From PALSA-1296 sp037143335 (GTDB lineage: Bacteria > Bacteroidota > Ignavibacteria > Palsa-1295): a stretch of 64,000 nucleotides of DNA. Below the pieces are notes generated by a model. It was not told where the DNA came from and made no database searches. It was given only the letters and a program-made list of their open reading frames with translations. The translations under genes and the position numbers were made by a program. Location: positions 62,001 through 126,000 of the forward strand of contig JBAWZA010000005.1 of NCBI GenBank assembly GCA_037143335.1, read 5' to 3'. This document shows positions 53,382-62,357 of the stretch, one piece after another (positions within the stretch are counted from its first letter, which is position 1; every line of letters starts with the position of its first letter).

Positions 53382-55519
53382 TTCTTTTTTATCTTACCCG
53401 ATGATACTATCGCTGGCATATACAGTTCATCAATGTATTGCCTCATCATCCTCTCGCTTGAGAATTGGGGGATGACTGATTGCATAGAGGCTTTGACAAC
53501 TTGAAGCCAGCCAGTTGGAACGTCATCAAGCGTACGCGCAAAGTAAAGCGGCACAATCTCACGCTCAAGCAATTGATAAAGGTTTTCTGAATCCATTTCA
53601 TCTTGCACGGCGTGGTCGATTTTTTCGTGTGCTTCGATAGCCCAGCCATTTTGTCCGTTATATCCTTCGCACCACCAACCGTCTAAGACAGAAAGATTCG
53701 GCACGCCGTTGATAGCGGCTTTCATTCCGCTTGTGCCTGATGCTTCGAGTGGAGCGCGAGGAGTATTCATCCACAGGTCAACTCCTTGCACAAGTAGCTT
53801 CGCAGAGTGCATCGAATAATTTTCAAGGAAAATAATTTTGCCACGGAAAAGTGGATCAGCTGCATAACTCCATATTTGCTGAATCATCGCTTGCCCCTCT
53901 TTATCAGCAGGATGTGCTTTGCCACTGAATATAATTTGTACGGGTCGCTCCGGTTGATTCAGAATTCGTGAAAGACGTTCGGGATCGCGGAAGAGAAGTG
54001 TCGCGCGTTTATAGGTTGCAAACCTGCGAGCGAATCCGATTGTGAGTGCATACGGATTGCAAAACGCACCACGAATGATTAGCTCCGTTTCGGAATCATC
54101 ACTTTGTGAGGAGCGAATGCTATCAGAAATATAGCGTTGCAAACTGCGCGATTGATCTTTCCGAAATTCCCAAATCGCAGAGTCAGGTATGTCGCTGATC
54201 TCTTTCCATAGTTCTTCATCAGCAAGCCGTTGTTTCCAATCATCCGCGAGATAGATTTTCAACAGTTGATCAAGCTCATGCGAAATCCATGTAGGGATAT
54301 GAATTCCGTTTGTCACGTACCCAATTGGATGCGGGTCAGAATCATACTCCGACCACATCTCTCTTGTGACATCACGATGCTTCAAGCTGACGGCATTCCG
54401 TTGGTCAGTCATACGCAACGCAAGTGCTGTCATGTTAAATTGCTCGCCATCAGCGGATGAATGTTTTCCCAGAGTCAGGAATTCTTCGTCCGAAATTCCG
54501 AGATCACGAATTGTTTCGGCAAAATACTCTTTTACCAGATCAAGATCAAATGAATCATGTCCTGCTGGAACGGGTGTATGCGTTGTGAAAATACTGGTAG
54601 CGCGAATATTCGCAAGTGCTTCGGTTATCGGAGTGCCGTTTACTACTTCTTGTCGCAAGCGCTCAATAAGCATAAACGATGCATGTCCCTCATTGGCATG
54701 CCATGCAGAAGGAGTAATTCCTAACGCCGCGAGAGTGCGTACGCCGCCAACGCCAAGCGCAATTTCCTGACGAAGACGATAAAGTTTGTCACCGCCGTAA
54801 AGACGCTTGGTAATTTCACGATCAGATACGGAATTGGATTCAACATCCGAGTCCATCAAATACACCGTAACATTTCCGACTGTTACTTTCCAAATGTGCA
54901 AATGTAGTTGTGTCGCTTCGTTATCAAGATGAAGGGTGATAACAAGTGGCTCACCCGATGCAGTATAGACGCGCTTAAGCGGCGAAAGCTCGGGCTGTAA
55001 GTGACGGTACTCAGCAATTTGTTCACCACTCGAGGTAATGTGCTGTTCAAAATAACCGTAGGGATAAAGGAAGCCGATGCCGACAATCGGCAAGCCCAGA
55101 TCATGCGCAGTCTTGATATGATCGCCAGCAAGAATTCCCAGGCCGCCTGAATAAATTGGCAAACTCGAATGAATGCCAAACTCTGCCGAAAAATATGCGA
55201 TTGCCTTACCCGATAGTTCTGGAATTGAAGTTGCAACAAAGCGATCAGTCCGTTTTTTATCCGAATCGTAAAGCAGGACCAGCTTGAAATATTGCGCAAG
55301 AAAATCGGGATCATTCGCTAAAAAATCTAAACGCTCAGGTGGGAGTTCGCGAAGTAATCGAATCGGATTATGCTGAGTCAACCACCACTTCGGGCGTGAC
55401 ATCGCGCGAAAAAGCGAACGCGCTTCTTCGGATGAACTCCACCAAAGATCATAGACGATCTCGGCGAGTCGGTTTATTGTTTTCGGAAGTGTACTCTGTA
55501 GTTGTGCGATCTCGACCAT
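53378..55519 (-). CDS. glgP: Alpha-glucan (glycogen) phosphorylase, GT35
   Basis: The enzyme releases glucose-1-phosphate from glycogen or maltodextrin using PLP. At 713 residues it is the shorter bacterial/archaeal type (TIGR02094-like), beginning LAEIVYDLWWSSSEEARSLF. The PLP lysine lies in EASGTSGMKAAINGVPNLS, and VAYFSAEFGIHSSLPIYSGG-like text (IAYFSAEFGIHSSLPIYSGG), then WHANEGHASFMLIERLR, are signature segments. It stands alone with a minus-strand start at 55519. Confidence 0.95.
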   Translation of the reverse strand: MVEIAQLQSTLPKTINRLAEIVYDLWWSSSEEARSLFRAMSRPKWWLTQHNPIRLLRELPPERLDFLANDPDFLAQYFKLVLLYDSDKKRTDRFVATSIPELSGKAIAYFSAEFGIHSSLPIYSGGLGILAGDHIKTAHDLGLPIVGIGFLYPYGYFEQHITSSGEQIAEYRHLQPELSPLKRVYTASGEPLVITLHLDNEATQLHLHIWKVTVGNVTVYLMDSDVESNSVSDREITKRLYGGDKLYRLRQEIALGVGGVRTLAALGITPSAWHANEGHASFMLIERLRQEVVNGTPITEALANIRATSIFTTHTPVPAGHDSFDLDLVKEYFAETIRDLGISDEEFLTLGKHSSADGEQFNMTALALRMTDQRNAVSLKHRDVTREMWSEYDSDPHPIGYVTNGIHIPTWISHELDQLLKIYLADDWKQRLADEELWKEISDIPDSAIWEFRKDQSRSLQRYISDSIRSSQSDDSETELIIRGAFCNPYALTIGFARRFATYKRATLLFRDPERLSRILNQPERPVQIIFSGKAHPADKEGQAMIQQIWSYAADPLFRGKIIFLENYSMHSAKLLVQGVDLWMNTPRAPLEASGTSGMKAAINGVPNLSVLDGWWCEGYNGQNGWAIEAHEKIDHAVQDEMDSENLYQLLEREIVPLYFARTLDDVPTGWLQVVKASMQSVIPQFSSERMMRQYIDELYMPAIVSSGKIKKN

Positions 55520-55863
55520 AATTTTATTTTTAGCGCACCCTAAACAAAACTTGCTCCGAAGAAGTCCTTACAGAAAAATAATCCTCCCGTCGTAGGTACT
55601 ACTGATGATTTTCAATCCTCCACCTCAGTTGTCATTCCCGCGAAGGCGGGAATCCATCGCCGTCTCCGAGCTTCAATTATGAAGTGATATTCTCGTGACT
55701 GCAACTCAAAAACCACGAGCTTGAGGCTTGCAATATTATGGATTCCCGCCTTCGCGGGAATGACAAGGTGGTTTTTCTACAGTGGTGCGGACTCTCTACT
55801 TCGTTCGTGCTCATCAAATCGTTCATGCATCATCTGTGTTATACGGGAATAGCATTAATATCT
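55520..55863. other. Intergenic region with REPIN-like inverted repeats
   Basis: The 344 bases between glgP and the hydrolase gene contain the two-part inverted repeat described below and a GGACTCTCTACTTCGTTCG motif at about 55790-55808, a member of the family at 4504 and 21405. I see no other gene. The hydrolase start at 55864 has only a weak ribosome site. Confidence 0.6.
55631..55764. repeat. REPIN-like element: inverted pair of REP-type palindromes
   Basis: GTCATTCCCGCGAAGGCGGG plus AATCCAT (55631-55657) and its exact reverse complement (55738-55764) face each other around an 80-base spacer. Each arm is itself a palindrome, ATTCCCGC-GAAG-GCGGGAAT. The arm is a widespread short intergenic repeat. 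Translation of the right arm gives MDSRLRGNDK, which explains a false N-terminal extension of the next gene. Confidence 0.75.
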
Positions 55864-56622
55864 ATGAACTCGTCAGATTGGTTAGGCAAAACAGTTTTGG
55901 TTGGCAATGTGAATCTCTATTACGAGACTCATGGCAAGGGAGCGCCGCTCGTTTGCTTGCATAACTTTAGCTCGAACTCTCGCGACCGATACGATAAATT
56001 ACTCCCGACCCTCGCTCAGCATTTCACCTGTTACCTCGTTGATCTGCGCGGACATGGCAGGTCGGATAATCCGACCAATGATTGGACGAAGGAGCAATTC
56101 TCACGTGATATTATTAGCTTCTGCAAAGAAATCGGCATTGATTCGGCGTATTTCTTAGCCGCAAGTTCAGGCGGCATGACGATGCTCCGCGTTGCCAGGT
56201 ATGCTCCCGCACTTGTGAAGGCTATGGTCATTGACTCGGCTACGTATCGGATTCCACAAGTAGCACAGAAATTTTATAAAGCGCCTGAGTCGCTATCGCC
56301 CAAGCTCCGGAATGTGTATGAAGGAGCCAATGAAATTTACGGCAAGAGTTATTGGCATGAAATGGCGCAGGCATTCTACAATTTCAGGCTGCCGGAGTGC
56401 GATATTAATCTTCCACTAAGCGTCCTCAGTGAAATCACCTCGCCGACGCTAATCATTCATGGCGACCGCGATAATTTTTTTCCGGTTGAGATTGCAACCC
56501 AGATGAAATCCGCAATTCCGAATGCCGAGTTATCGGTATTCCCGAACACCCAGCACATCGTAATGGAGTTTTATCCAGAACGAGTTGCGGAGATGGCAGT
56601 TGAATTTTTTCGGAAGCAATAA
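55864..56622 (+). CDS. Alpha/beta-fold hydrolase
   Basis: From ATG 55864 (MNSSDWLGKTVLVGNVNLYY) the 252-residue protein is an alpha/beta hydrolase. HNFSSNSR supports the oxyanion loop, DLRGHGRSDNP is conserved, the nucleophile Ser is in AASSGGM (Ser 102), the acid is in IHGDRDNFFP, and the His is in NTQHIVM. The longer frame from 55738 starts within a repeat and encodes repeat-derived residues, so it is rejected. Substrate unknown. Confidence 0.88.
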   Translation: MNSSDWLGKTVLVGNVNLYYETHGKGAPLVCLHNFSSNSRDRYDKLLPTLAQHFTCYLVDLRGHGRSDNPTNDWTKEQFSRDIISFCKEIGIDSAYFLAASSGGMTMLRVARYAPALVKAMVIDSATYRIPQVAQKFYKAPESLSPKLRNVYEGANEIYGKSYWHEMAQAFYNFRLPECDINLPLSVLSEITSPTLIIHGDRDNFFPVEIATQMKSAIPNAELSVFPNTQHIVMEFYPERVAEMAVEFFRKQ

Positions 56623-56631
56623 CGAGCGCAA

Positions 56632-57336
56632 CTACTTCGTCTTTGCTCCCGGTGAAAAGAGATAGCTAAAGCCGATTTGAACTGTTGGAATCGGACTTTT
56701 TGTGACGGGCGTGATCGAAGTTTGCCCTGGAGTAAAGAAACCACCTTTTCCAATGGCATCACTTAATGGATACGAAACTTCCATCATGAAATAGAGATTT
56801 CCAAAATCATTTTCGACGATAGGGAGTAAGCCTGCAAGACGAATGTCAATAACGGTGTTGAGTGTATCTTTCCCAATGTCCGAAGAATATGAAGCTGGAA
56901 GTGGTGAGGGAAGTCCGGTGACGTAGTCAACCTTGCCACTCAATGGCATTCCAATATTAATACCAACTAAGAAGCTTTTGAAACGAAGGCCAGGTTGGAT
57001 TGAGAGATAGTTAAGTGTGATTGTTTGGTTCGGCTCAGTTTTGCCTTGCTCCTTGAAAAACATACCGCGAGTTTCTGCGCCAATTCCGAGCGAGAAACCA
57101 AAATCATGACTTGCCGCTACGGTGCCAAGTACGCCGAGCGTATAAGCAAAATGTAAATCAGTCTTGGAGCCATCAGGTAAAGTCCCGTTGAAAATGGAGG
57201 CTCCGGCTGTACCGAACAAACCAAATTCGTACGCTTTATAGGGGAGTGTATCCTGCGCCTGAGCCATCGTAATGGTGGGGATAGTGACGAGGAGTAGTAA
57301 AGCGATTGCAAGTGTCGAAAATCTGTTCTTTTTCAT
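56632..57336 (-). CDS. Outer-membrane beta-barrel protein
   Basis: The 234-residue protein has a signal peptide (LAIALLLLVTIPTITMAQ) and alternating hydrophobic strands ending in IGFSYLFSPGAKTK, like small OMP_b-brl barrels. It faces away from the hydrolase gene (9 bases between). TATATTTG on the minus strand at 57368-57375, 31 bases upstream, is its probable promoter. Function unknown. Confidence 0.78.
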   Translation of the reverse strand: MKKNRFSTLAIALLLLVTIPTITMAQAQDTLPYKAYEFGLFGTAGASIFNGTLPDGSKTDLHFAYTLGVLGTVAASHDFGFSLGIGAETRGMFFKEQGKTEPNQTITLNYLSIQPGLRFKSFLVGINIGMPLSGKVDYVTGLPSPLPASYSSDIGKDTLNTVIDIRLAGLLPIVENDFGNLYFMMEVSYPLSDAIGKGGFFTPGQTSITPVTKSPIPTVQIGFSYLFSPGAKTK

Positions 57337-57367
57337 AGTTCGTTAACGTGTGTGATATTAAGAAGTA

Positions 57368-57375
57368 CAAATATA
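57368..57375 (-). promoter_or_regulatory. TAnnTTTG -7 element (TATATTTG)
   Basis: The minus strand reads TATATTTG 31 bases before the start of the barrel gene at 57336. It lies just past the 3' end of dapF. The -33 element is not obvious. Confidence 0.45.
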
Positions 57376-57391
57376 AGCAATCTGGCGGGGG

Positions 57392-58249
57392 CTATCCCTC
57401 AACGGTTACAATTCCGCTTTTGCCACGAATTGCACTTCCCTCTAATGAAAGATGCTTTACATGGGCGCTCTCATCAGTTGTAAAATTTACTTTGACAAAT
57501 TCTCCGCTTTGCGTTTTGAGACGAATCGGAAGTGACGAGATTTTTTTCAACCCATACGCACTAATTGCCGTTGCCATGCAACCCGTTCCACATGCAAGAG
57601 TCTCGCCTTCGACACCTCGCTCGAATGTTCTGATGCGAATGTATTCGCCATGCTCATCACTCTCGATATGCGCAAAGTTGGCATTCACTCCGAGCGGTTG
57701 GAAGTCTTGATGATTTCTCACAGCCGTTCCTAATCGGGGGACATCAAGTTCTTTGATGGAGCTATCATAAAAAATCACACCGTGCTGAGAACCGAGATCA
57801 ACGTAACTGCAATCAAGCAAATCTCCACCAACAGAAAGCTTAAACTTTAGCTTAATTTTTTTTGGATCATTGTAATACACTCGTAACTGAGGAGTCTCTT
57901 GACCCGCGACATCCTCTGCGCGGACGAGTTCGCCTAATACCTCGAATGCTGTATCGGGCGACGCGACAACACCGAAGTCCACAGCGGCTTGAACAGCACA
58001 GCGCGCGCCATTGCCGCACAGTGCGCCGAAGCTCCCATCCGGATTATAAAAATTCATCATGAACGGAGCCTTGCCACTACGTCCCAGCACGATCATGCCA
58101 TCGGAACCGATAGGACCCTTGCGATTGGAAACAGTTTGGGCTAATGCTTTCATTTTAACCGTCCCAAAAACCGTAGGATTATTGAATGCATCAACAACAA
58201 CGAACAAGTTGCCTGCGCCGGAGTACATCGTAAAGGGTATATCTGCCAT
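57392..58249 (-). CDS. dapF: Diaminopimelate epimerase
   Basis: DapF turns LL-DAP into meso-DAP, used by MurE in cell-wall synthesis and as the lysine precursor. The product, from ATG 58249, has 285 residues. The catalytic cysteines lie in GALCGNGARC and LACGTGCMA. The N-terminal motif reads YSGAGNLFVVVD where most enzymes have GxGNDF, so the Asp is replaced by Leu. ATG 58264 adds five residues and is less likely. It is a single gene. Confidence 0.92.
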   Translation of the reverse strand: MADIPFTMYSGAGNLFVVVDAFNNPTVFGTVKMKALAQTVSNRKGPIGSDGMIVLGRSGKAPFMMNFYNPDGSFGALCGNGARCAVQAAVDFGVVASPDTAFEVLGELVRAEDVAGQETPQLRVYYNDPKKIKLKFKLSVGGDLLDCSYVDLGSQHGVIFYDSSIKELDVPRLGTAVRNHQDFQPLGVNANFAHIESDEHGEYIRIRTFERGVEGETLACGTGCMATAISAYGLKKISSLPIRLKTQSGEFVKVNFTTDESAHVKHLSLEGSAIRGKSGIVTVEG

Positions 58250-58317
58250 GTCACGGCAAAACATATTTTAGCGAAAGAGAGGTTCGGGGGAATTCAAAAT
58301 GCGAAATGAAAAAACTC

Positions 58318-58367
58318 TAGAGACGAGCCAATGTGCGTCTCTACGAAATGGTGGTCGACAGCCATTT
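58318..58367. repeat. Two small inverted repeats
   Basis: TAGAGACG/CGTCTCTA (58318-58325 and 58336-58343) is followed by AAATGG/CCATTT (58346-58351 and 58362-58367) around a GTCGAC palindrome. The first type is common as a dispersed intergenic repeat. They lie between divergent genes; no T-run indicates a terminator. Confidence 0.4.
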
Positions 58368-58455
58368 TCACCCAAATTTTGAAACCTTTTTGGCTGTTCT
58401 TATATTTATACATAGTTATTAACAAGCATTAACTCTCCAAGAGAAAGAAGCACGT

Positions 58456-59373
58456 ATGAAACAATCAAAGTATATAGCCTCCGCGCTCGTAGTAGGCGCA
58501 TTAGCATTTGGCATCGCAACCCAGGGTTCATTTAATGCCAACGCCCTTCAAGCAGGATTCTTCTCCCCAAAGGATTCCGTAAAACCTGTATCTCCGGTTG
58601 GTATGGCAAAGCCTACAATCAAGATTGATACGGCAAAGCTTGCCCCTAAGGTAGGGAATGCACAAATCAAATTTAATGAGGAAGTGCATGAATTCGACAA
58701 GATCGAGCAGAACACTCCTGTCCATACAACGTTTATTATTTACAATACTGGTACCGATACGCTTGAAGTATTCAGCGCGCAGCCATCGTGCGGTTGCACT
58801 ACCTCTTTCCCAGGCAAGAAGAGAATTGCTCCAGGAGACACCTCGCAGTTGGGTATCAGCTTTGACCCGCACAACAAAGCAGAAGGCGATCTTACAAAGA
58901 CGATTACCGTAACTTCGAACTCCAAGGTTGATCCTCAGAAGATTCTTCGCATCCATGGTACGATCTACAAGTCAAAGCTTGCTCATAAAGATATGATGCA
59001 TCTTGATGGACTCTTTCAAGGTAATTGCGCTTCATGCCATGTCGAAAAAGGAAAAGGCGAACTTGGTGCAAAGCTATACGAGGCTGATTGCGCTATTTGC
59101 CATGGGTCAAAGGCTGATAACAAACCAGGTCCTGAACTTGCAACCGATGCAATGATGGGACATACACCGAAGCAGTGGAAAGAACTCATCACCGAGGGTA
59201 TCGTGAATACGAACATGCCTGCTTTCGGCTTAAAGCATAAAGGTCCGCTCAATGATGAGGAGATTGCATCGCTCGTTGATTATCTCGGAGCATATAAAAA
59301 GAATATGGCTCGTGAAAAGCAAATGAGATCACCAGGCGGCGGAGCCAACGGGTCTGCTGGTACGAACAAATAA
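58456..59373 (+). CDS. DUF1573-cytochrome c fusion protein
   Basis: This 305-residue exported protein has a signal-like N terminus (SALVVGALAFGIATQGSF), a DUF1573-type Ig-like domain (about 68-175, with the SCGCT motif at 111-115) and a cytochrome c domain. Heme motifs are CASCH (191-195) and CAICH (212-216), with the axial Met in NTNMPAFGL (254). The first CxxCH is only 21 residues before the second, so it may be a second site or a remnant. The tail is a Gly/Asn-rich linker. It acts in the periplasm, possibly in electron transfer. The gene has its own start with AAGAAG. Confidence 0.88.
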   Translation: MKQSKYIASALVVGALAFGIATQGSFNANALQAGFFSPKDSVKPVSPVGMAKPTIKIDTAKLAPKVGNAQIKFNEEVHEFDKIEQNTPVHTTFIIYNTGTDTLEVFSAQPSCGCTTSFPGKKRIAPGDTSQLGISFDPHNKAEGDLTKTITVTSNSKVDPQKILRIHGTIYKSKLAHKDMMHLDGLFQGNCASCHVEKGKGELGAKLYEADCAICHGSKADNKPGPELATDAMMGHTPKQWKELITEGIVNTNMPAFGLKHKGPLNDEEIASLVDYLGAYKKNMAREKQMRSPGGGANGSAGTNK

Positions 59374-59398
59374 TGAGAAGTGTATAGCATTTTCAAAT

Positions 59399-59428
59399 AG
59401 CCAAAACAGGATTTATCCTGTTTTGGCT
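59399..59428 (+). terminator. Stem-loop after the DUF1573-cytochrome gene
   Basis: AGCCAAAACAGGA and TCCTGTTTTGGCT form a 13-bp stem with loop TTTA, 25 bases after the stop. No long U-run follows, so termination may be weaker than for a standard Rho-independent site. Confidence 0.65.
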
Positions 59429-59465
59429 GATGTGCTCACTCTCTCGATGATCTGAAATATCCGTC

Positions 59466-60323
59466 ATGCACCGAGCACGTTGCTCAAATATTGTTCTGAC
59501 CTTACTTTTTGTTGTGACATCATCGAGATGTCAATCCCTCCTTCCCGAATCTCCGATTTCATCTGCCGTTGCCGGAGCAAATATCGCTTCGGAAGTTAGA
59601 GAAGGATTTTCTTCGAATCCTGCTCTCAACCGTTCTGACTCAGTACATCAACTATCGGTAGGCTTTGGATATACTCCATTCGCTGGGGGTCTTAGTGGAG
59701 CAAATAGCGCTTCGGCTGAGGCATCATTTTTTGCAGAGGCTCTCCGCAGTTCATTCACTGTAGGATTGACAGAATACTCGTTCGAGGATATTTATTCAGA
59801 TATCTCGTTCGGCTTAGGCAGTACTACGGAATTTCAGGTAGATTCCGACCGGAATGCCTATGGCGGCTTTCGAATTAGGCACGAGATAGTCGGTACGACA
59901 GCTGCCTATCCGAAATTACAATTCGATTTTCTCGATCTTGGACTAACATTTGATCTTACGAAGGACGCAACCCTCGGAATTGCTGCATTAAATTTATTAG
60001 GAGCACACTACATTGTTGCAAGTGGGACGACCGAACGATTGCCCCGATTATTTTTACTTGGAGCATCGTATCATCCAATACAATTTCCGTTGCGGTTTTA
60101 CACGGCAATTGAGGAAACATCTGGTTCAGAACTTGTCATGAAGCTTGGTGCAGAGTACTTGCCGATTTCATTTCTTACAATCAGACTCGGCACAACAACT
60201 GATACTGGAAATATTACATCAGGTATCGGATTGAATTATGGTAATTATTCCGTCGCGGTGTCATCGAGATATGATAAAGCATTAGGAGTATTATTTTCTT
60301 TCGGGGTATTCGGGAGATGGTGA
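59466..60323 (+). CDS. PorV/PorQ-like outer-membrane barrel protein
   Basis: The 285-residue protein has a signal peptide (IVLTLLFVVTSSRCQ) and an early SSAVAGANIASEVREGFSSN motif of the PorV/UPF0164 style, then a predicted barrel of alternating strands ending GVFGRW. PorV acts in T9SS cargo release in Bacteroidota, but this shorter relative may not. It shares its last seven bases with the next gene, so both are translated together. Confidence 0.7.
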   Translation: MHRARCSNIVLTLLFVVTSSRCQSLLPESPISSAVAGANIASEVREGFSSNPALNRSDSVHQLSVGFGYTPFAGGLSGANSASAEASFFAEALRSSFTVGLTEYSFEDIYSDISFGLGSTTEFQVDSDRNAYGGFRIRHEIVGTTAAYPKLQFDFLDLGLTFDLTKDATLGIAALNLLGAHYIVASGTTERLPRLFLLGASYHPIQFPLRFYTAIEETSGSELVMKLGAEYLPISFLTIRLGTTTDTGNITSGIGLNYGNYSVAVSSRYDKALGVLFSFGVFGRW

Positions 60324-62290
60324 AGCGAATGAGAAGAATTATCTCCCTTGTGGCTATGCTTCATTGTATCGCTGTGATAAGTAATGCGGAAGCACAACTT
60401 ATTTCTTCGGATAGTCTCCAATCCTTCGAAACGTTGATTGATCCTGAGGAGACATCACTCAGCTCGTTTCATTCTTTGACCTTAGAAAATTTTGGAAGTC
60501 AACTCCAATTCTTACAGGATGAATTTGAGCGCATTGCATTCCAACACCATGATCTCAGAAATACTTCGTGGCAAGATTTATTACAGATACCACTTTTCAA
60601 TAGTCTCGATGTCGCCGATGTAGTACGCGCTCATCAGATGGATTCAGTAACACTTGAGGAAACATCACCTGTTATGCATTACTACGAAGGGAATCACTCT
60701 TCTTCGAGAGGTATGGGACTTCGACTTCGGACTCGGATGGAAATTGATCCGAATGTTTCATCATCACAACCCTATCAGAGTCATTACTATCACGGCTCGC
60801 CTGTCAAGACAAGCACCAGGGTGATGCTGCAAGACGAACATTATGTATTTGCTATCACCGAAGCAAAAGATGCTGGCGAGCCACTATTTTTTGATCATCT
60901 CAGTGCTTCGTTTGCCATTAATGCTCCGCTTACTTTTGGAAAAGTATTGAGCATGTCCAAACTTGTTCTGGGTGATTATTCACTATCGTACGGGAATGGA
61001 TTACTCTTCGCGAATGGCTTTTTCCGAGCACCGGTAAGTGATTTGCATTCATTAGTTACATCACACTCCAGCGGAATGCGGCCGTATGCTTCTATCAGTT
61101 CATTCCAATATTTTCGTGGAGCAGGACTTGAACTTACTTCTGGACCAGTTGCAGTGAGCGGATTTTATTCTGATAAAGAAATTGATGCGAAGCTCGATTC
61201 ACTTCATGAGATTACTTACTTAAGTAACACAGGTTATCACCGCAGTGCTGTTGAACTTGGTAGAAGAAATACTTCGCAAACTCGTCTACTTGGTGGTAAT
61301 GTTGCTTTTACGCAGTCATCGGACAATTATTTTCTGCAACTTGGTTTGACAGGCTACTCGCTTCACTATGAGAATCCGGTTCTGAAAACAGATAGTAATG
61401 GGGCAACTTTCTTTGGTGAAAATCATCGCATGATTTCGGTGAATGTAGTTAGTGTATTCTGGCAATGTGCTTTTACTGGAGAATTAGCACGAATGATTTC
61501 TGATGTTGGCAATGCCACTGCCTTTTCAACTTCACTTTTGATGAGACCCATTGAACAAATCGAACTTGCACTGAACTATCGGTCGTTGCCACGAACATAT
61601 ATTTCACCGTTCGGCTCGACATTCGGAATAAATACTTCTGATGCTCAGAATGAAAATGGCTGGTTGCTCGGAGCAAAGATATTTCTCATACCCAATGCGT
61701 GTACCTTATATAGCTCAATGAATATTGCGCGAAGTATTTCGCCATCGAGGAATGAAGTTCAGTATGCTGATAACAGAGTTGGATGTAAATATGAATTTGC
61801 GACAGTGCCAGTCGTTTTCTCTGCAGAACTTCGCAACTATGGCAAAGGACCGCTGCTTTCACAATTGCCCGATAGCATTTCACGAAATTCGTTGAAGCTG
61901 GATTGTGGAATTCAATTCAGTAGGAATGTTGAAGTGAAACTCAGAGCTGAATTTCAGAAGTATCACACCGAACAAATCTTCTCGCCTCAGAGCGGATCGC
62001 TTCTCGGGATAAAGACAAATTATTTCTTTCAAGATGGAATACGGCTCTCGACTGGCATTGCATTCTTTCGAACAGATTCGTATAGTTCAAGATTTTATTC
62101 CAATGAATCAGATCTCCCTGGAGCTATTCCGATTGTTCCTCTGTCGGGCAATGGCTATCGGTATTTTCTACTGGCGAGTTATGTGATTGCTGAGAGAATC
62201 AGGCTTACGGGTAGAGTTGCCCAAACACATAGTACTCCGATGGCTTCGTCAAATACTTCCATTGGCTTCCAGTGCGATCTTTCACTCTGA
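60317..62290 (+). CDS. Large outer-membrane protein with HhH-like N terminus
   Basis: The 657-residue protein has a signal peptide (IISLVAMLHCIAVISNAEAQ) and a helical stretch (SWQDLLQIPLFNSLDVADVV, about 95-115) resembling the helix-hairpin-helix segment of a known Bacteroidota barrel family. The rest is a predicted beta-barrel ending in GFQCDLSL. ATG 60317 overlaps the PorV-like gene by seven bases and has CGGGAG before it. A DNA or polymer-handling role is possible but unproven. Confidence 0.72.
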   Translation: MVKRMRRIISLVAMLHCIAVISNAEAQLISSDSLQSFETLIDPEETSLSSFHSLTLENFGSQLQFLQDEFERIAFQHHDLRNTSWQDLLQIPLFNSLDVADVVRAHQMDSVTLEETSPVMHYYEGNHSSSRGMGLRLRTRMEIDPNVSSSQPYQSHYYHGSPVKTSTRVMLQDEHYVFAITEAKDAGEPLFFDHLSASFAINAPLTFGKVLSMSKLVLGDYSLSYGNGLLFANGFFRAPVSDLHSLVTSHSSGMRPYASISSFQYFRGAGLELTSGPVAVSGFYSDKEIDAKLDSLHEITYLSNTGYHRSAVELGRRNTSQTRLLGGNVAFTQSSDNYFLQLGLTGYSLHYENPVLKTDSNGATFFGENHRMISVNVVSVFWQCAFTGELARMISDVGNATAFSTSLLMRPIEQIELALNYRSLPRTYISPFGSTFGINTSDAQNENGWLLGAKIFLIPNACTLYSSMNIARSISPSRNEVQYADNRVGCKYEFATVPVVFSAELRNYGKGPLLSQLPDSISRNSLKLDCGIQFSRNVEVKLRAEFQKYHTEQIFSPQSGSLLGIKTNYFFQDGIRLSTGIAFFRTDSYSSRFYSNESDLPGAIPIVPLSGNGYRYFLLASYVIAERIRLTGRVAQTHSTPMASSNTSIGFQCDLSL

Positions 62291-62357
62291 GACTTTTGTA
62301 TTGACAAAACACTTGGCTTGGATGTTATCAATCTACTCTTATTACATATAACGATAC

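Noticed and set aside
55738..55863. N-terminal extension of the alpha/beta hydrolase (MDSRLRGNDK)
   Set aside because: The codons come from the REP-like repeat and intergenic DNA; the domain starts at 55864.
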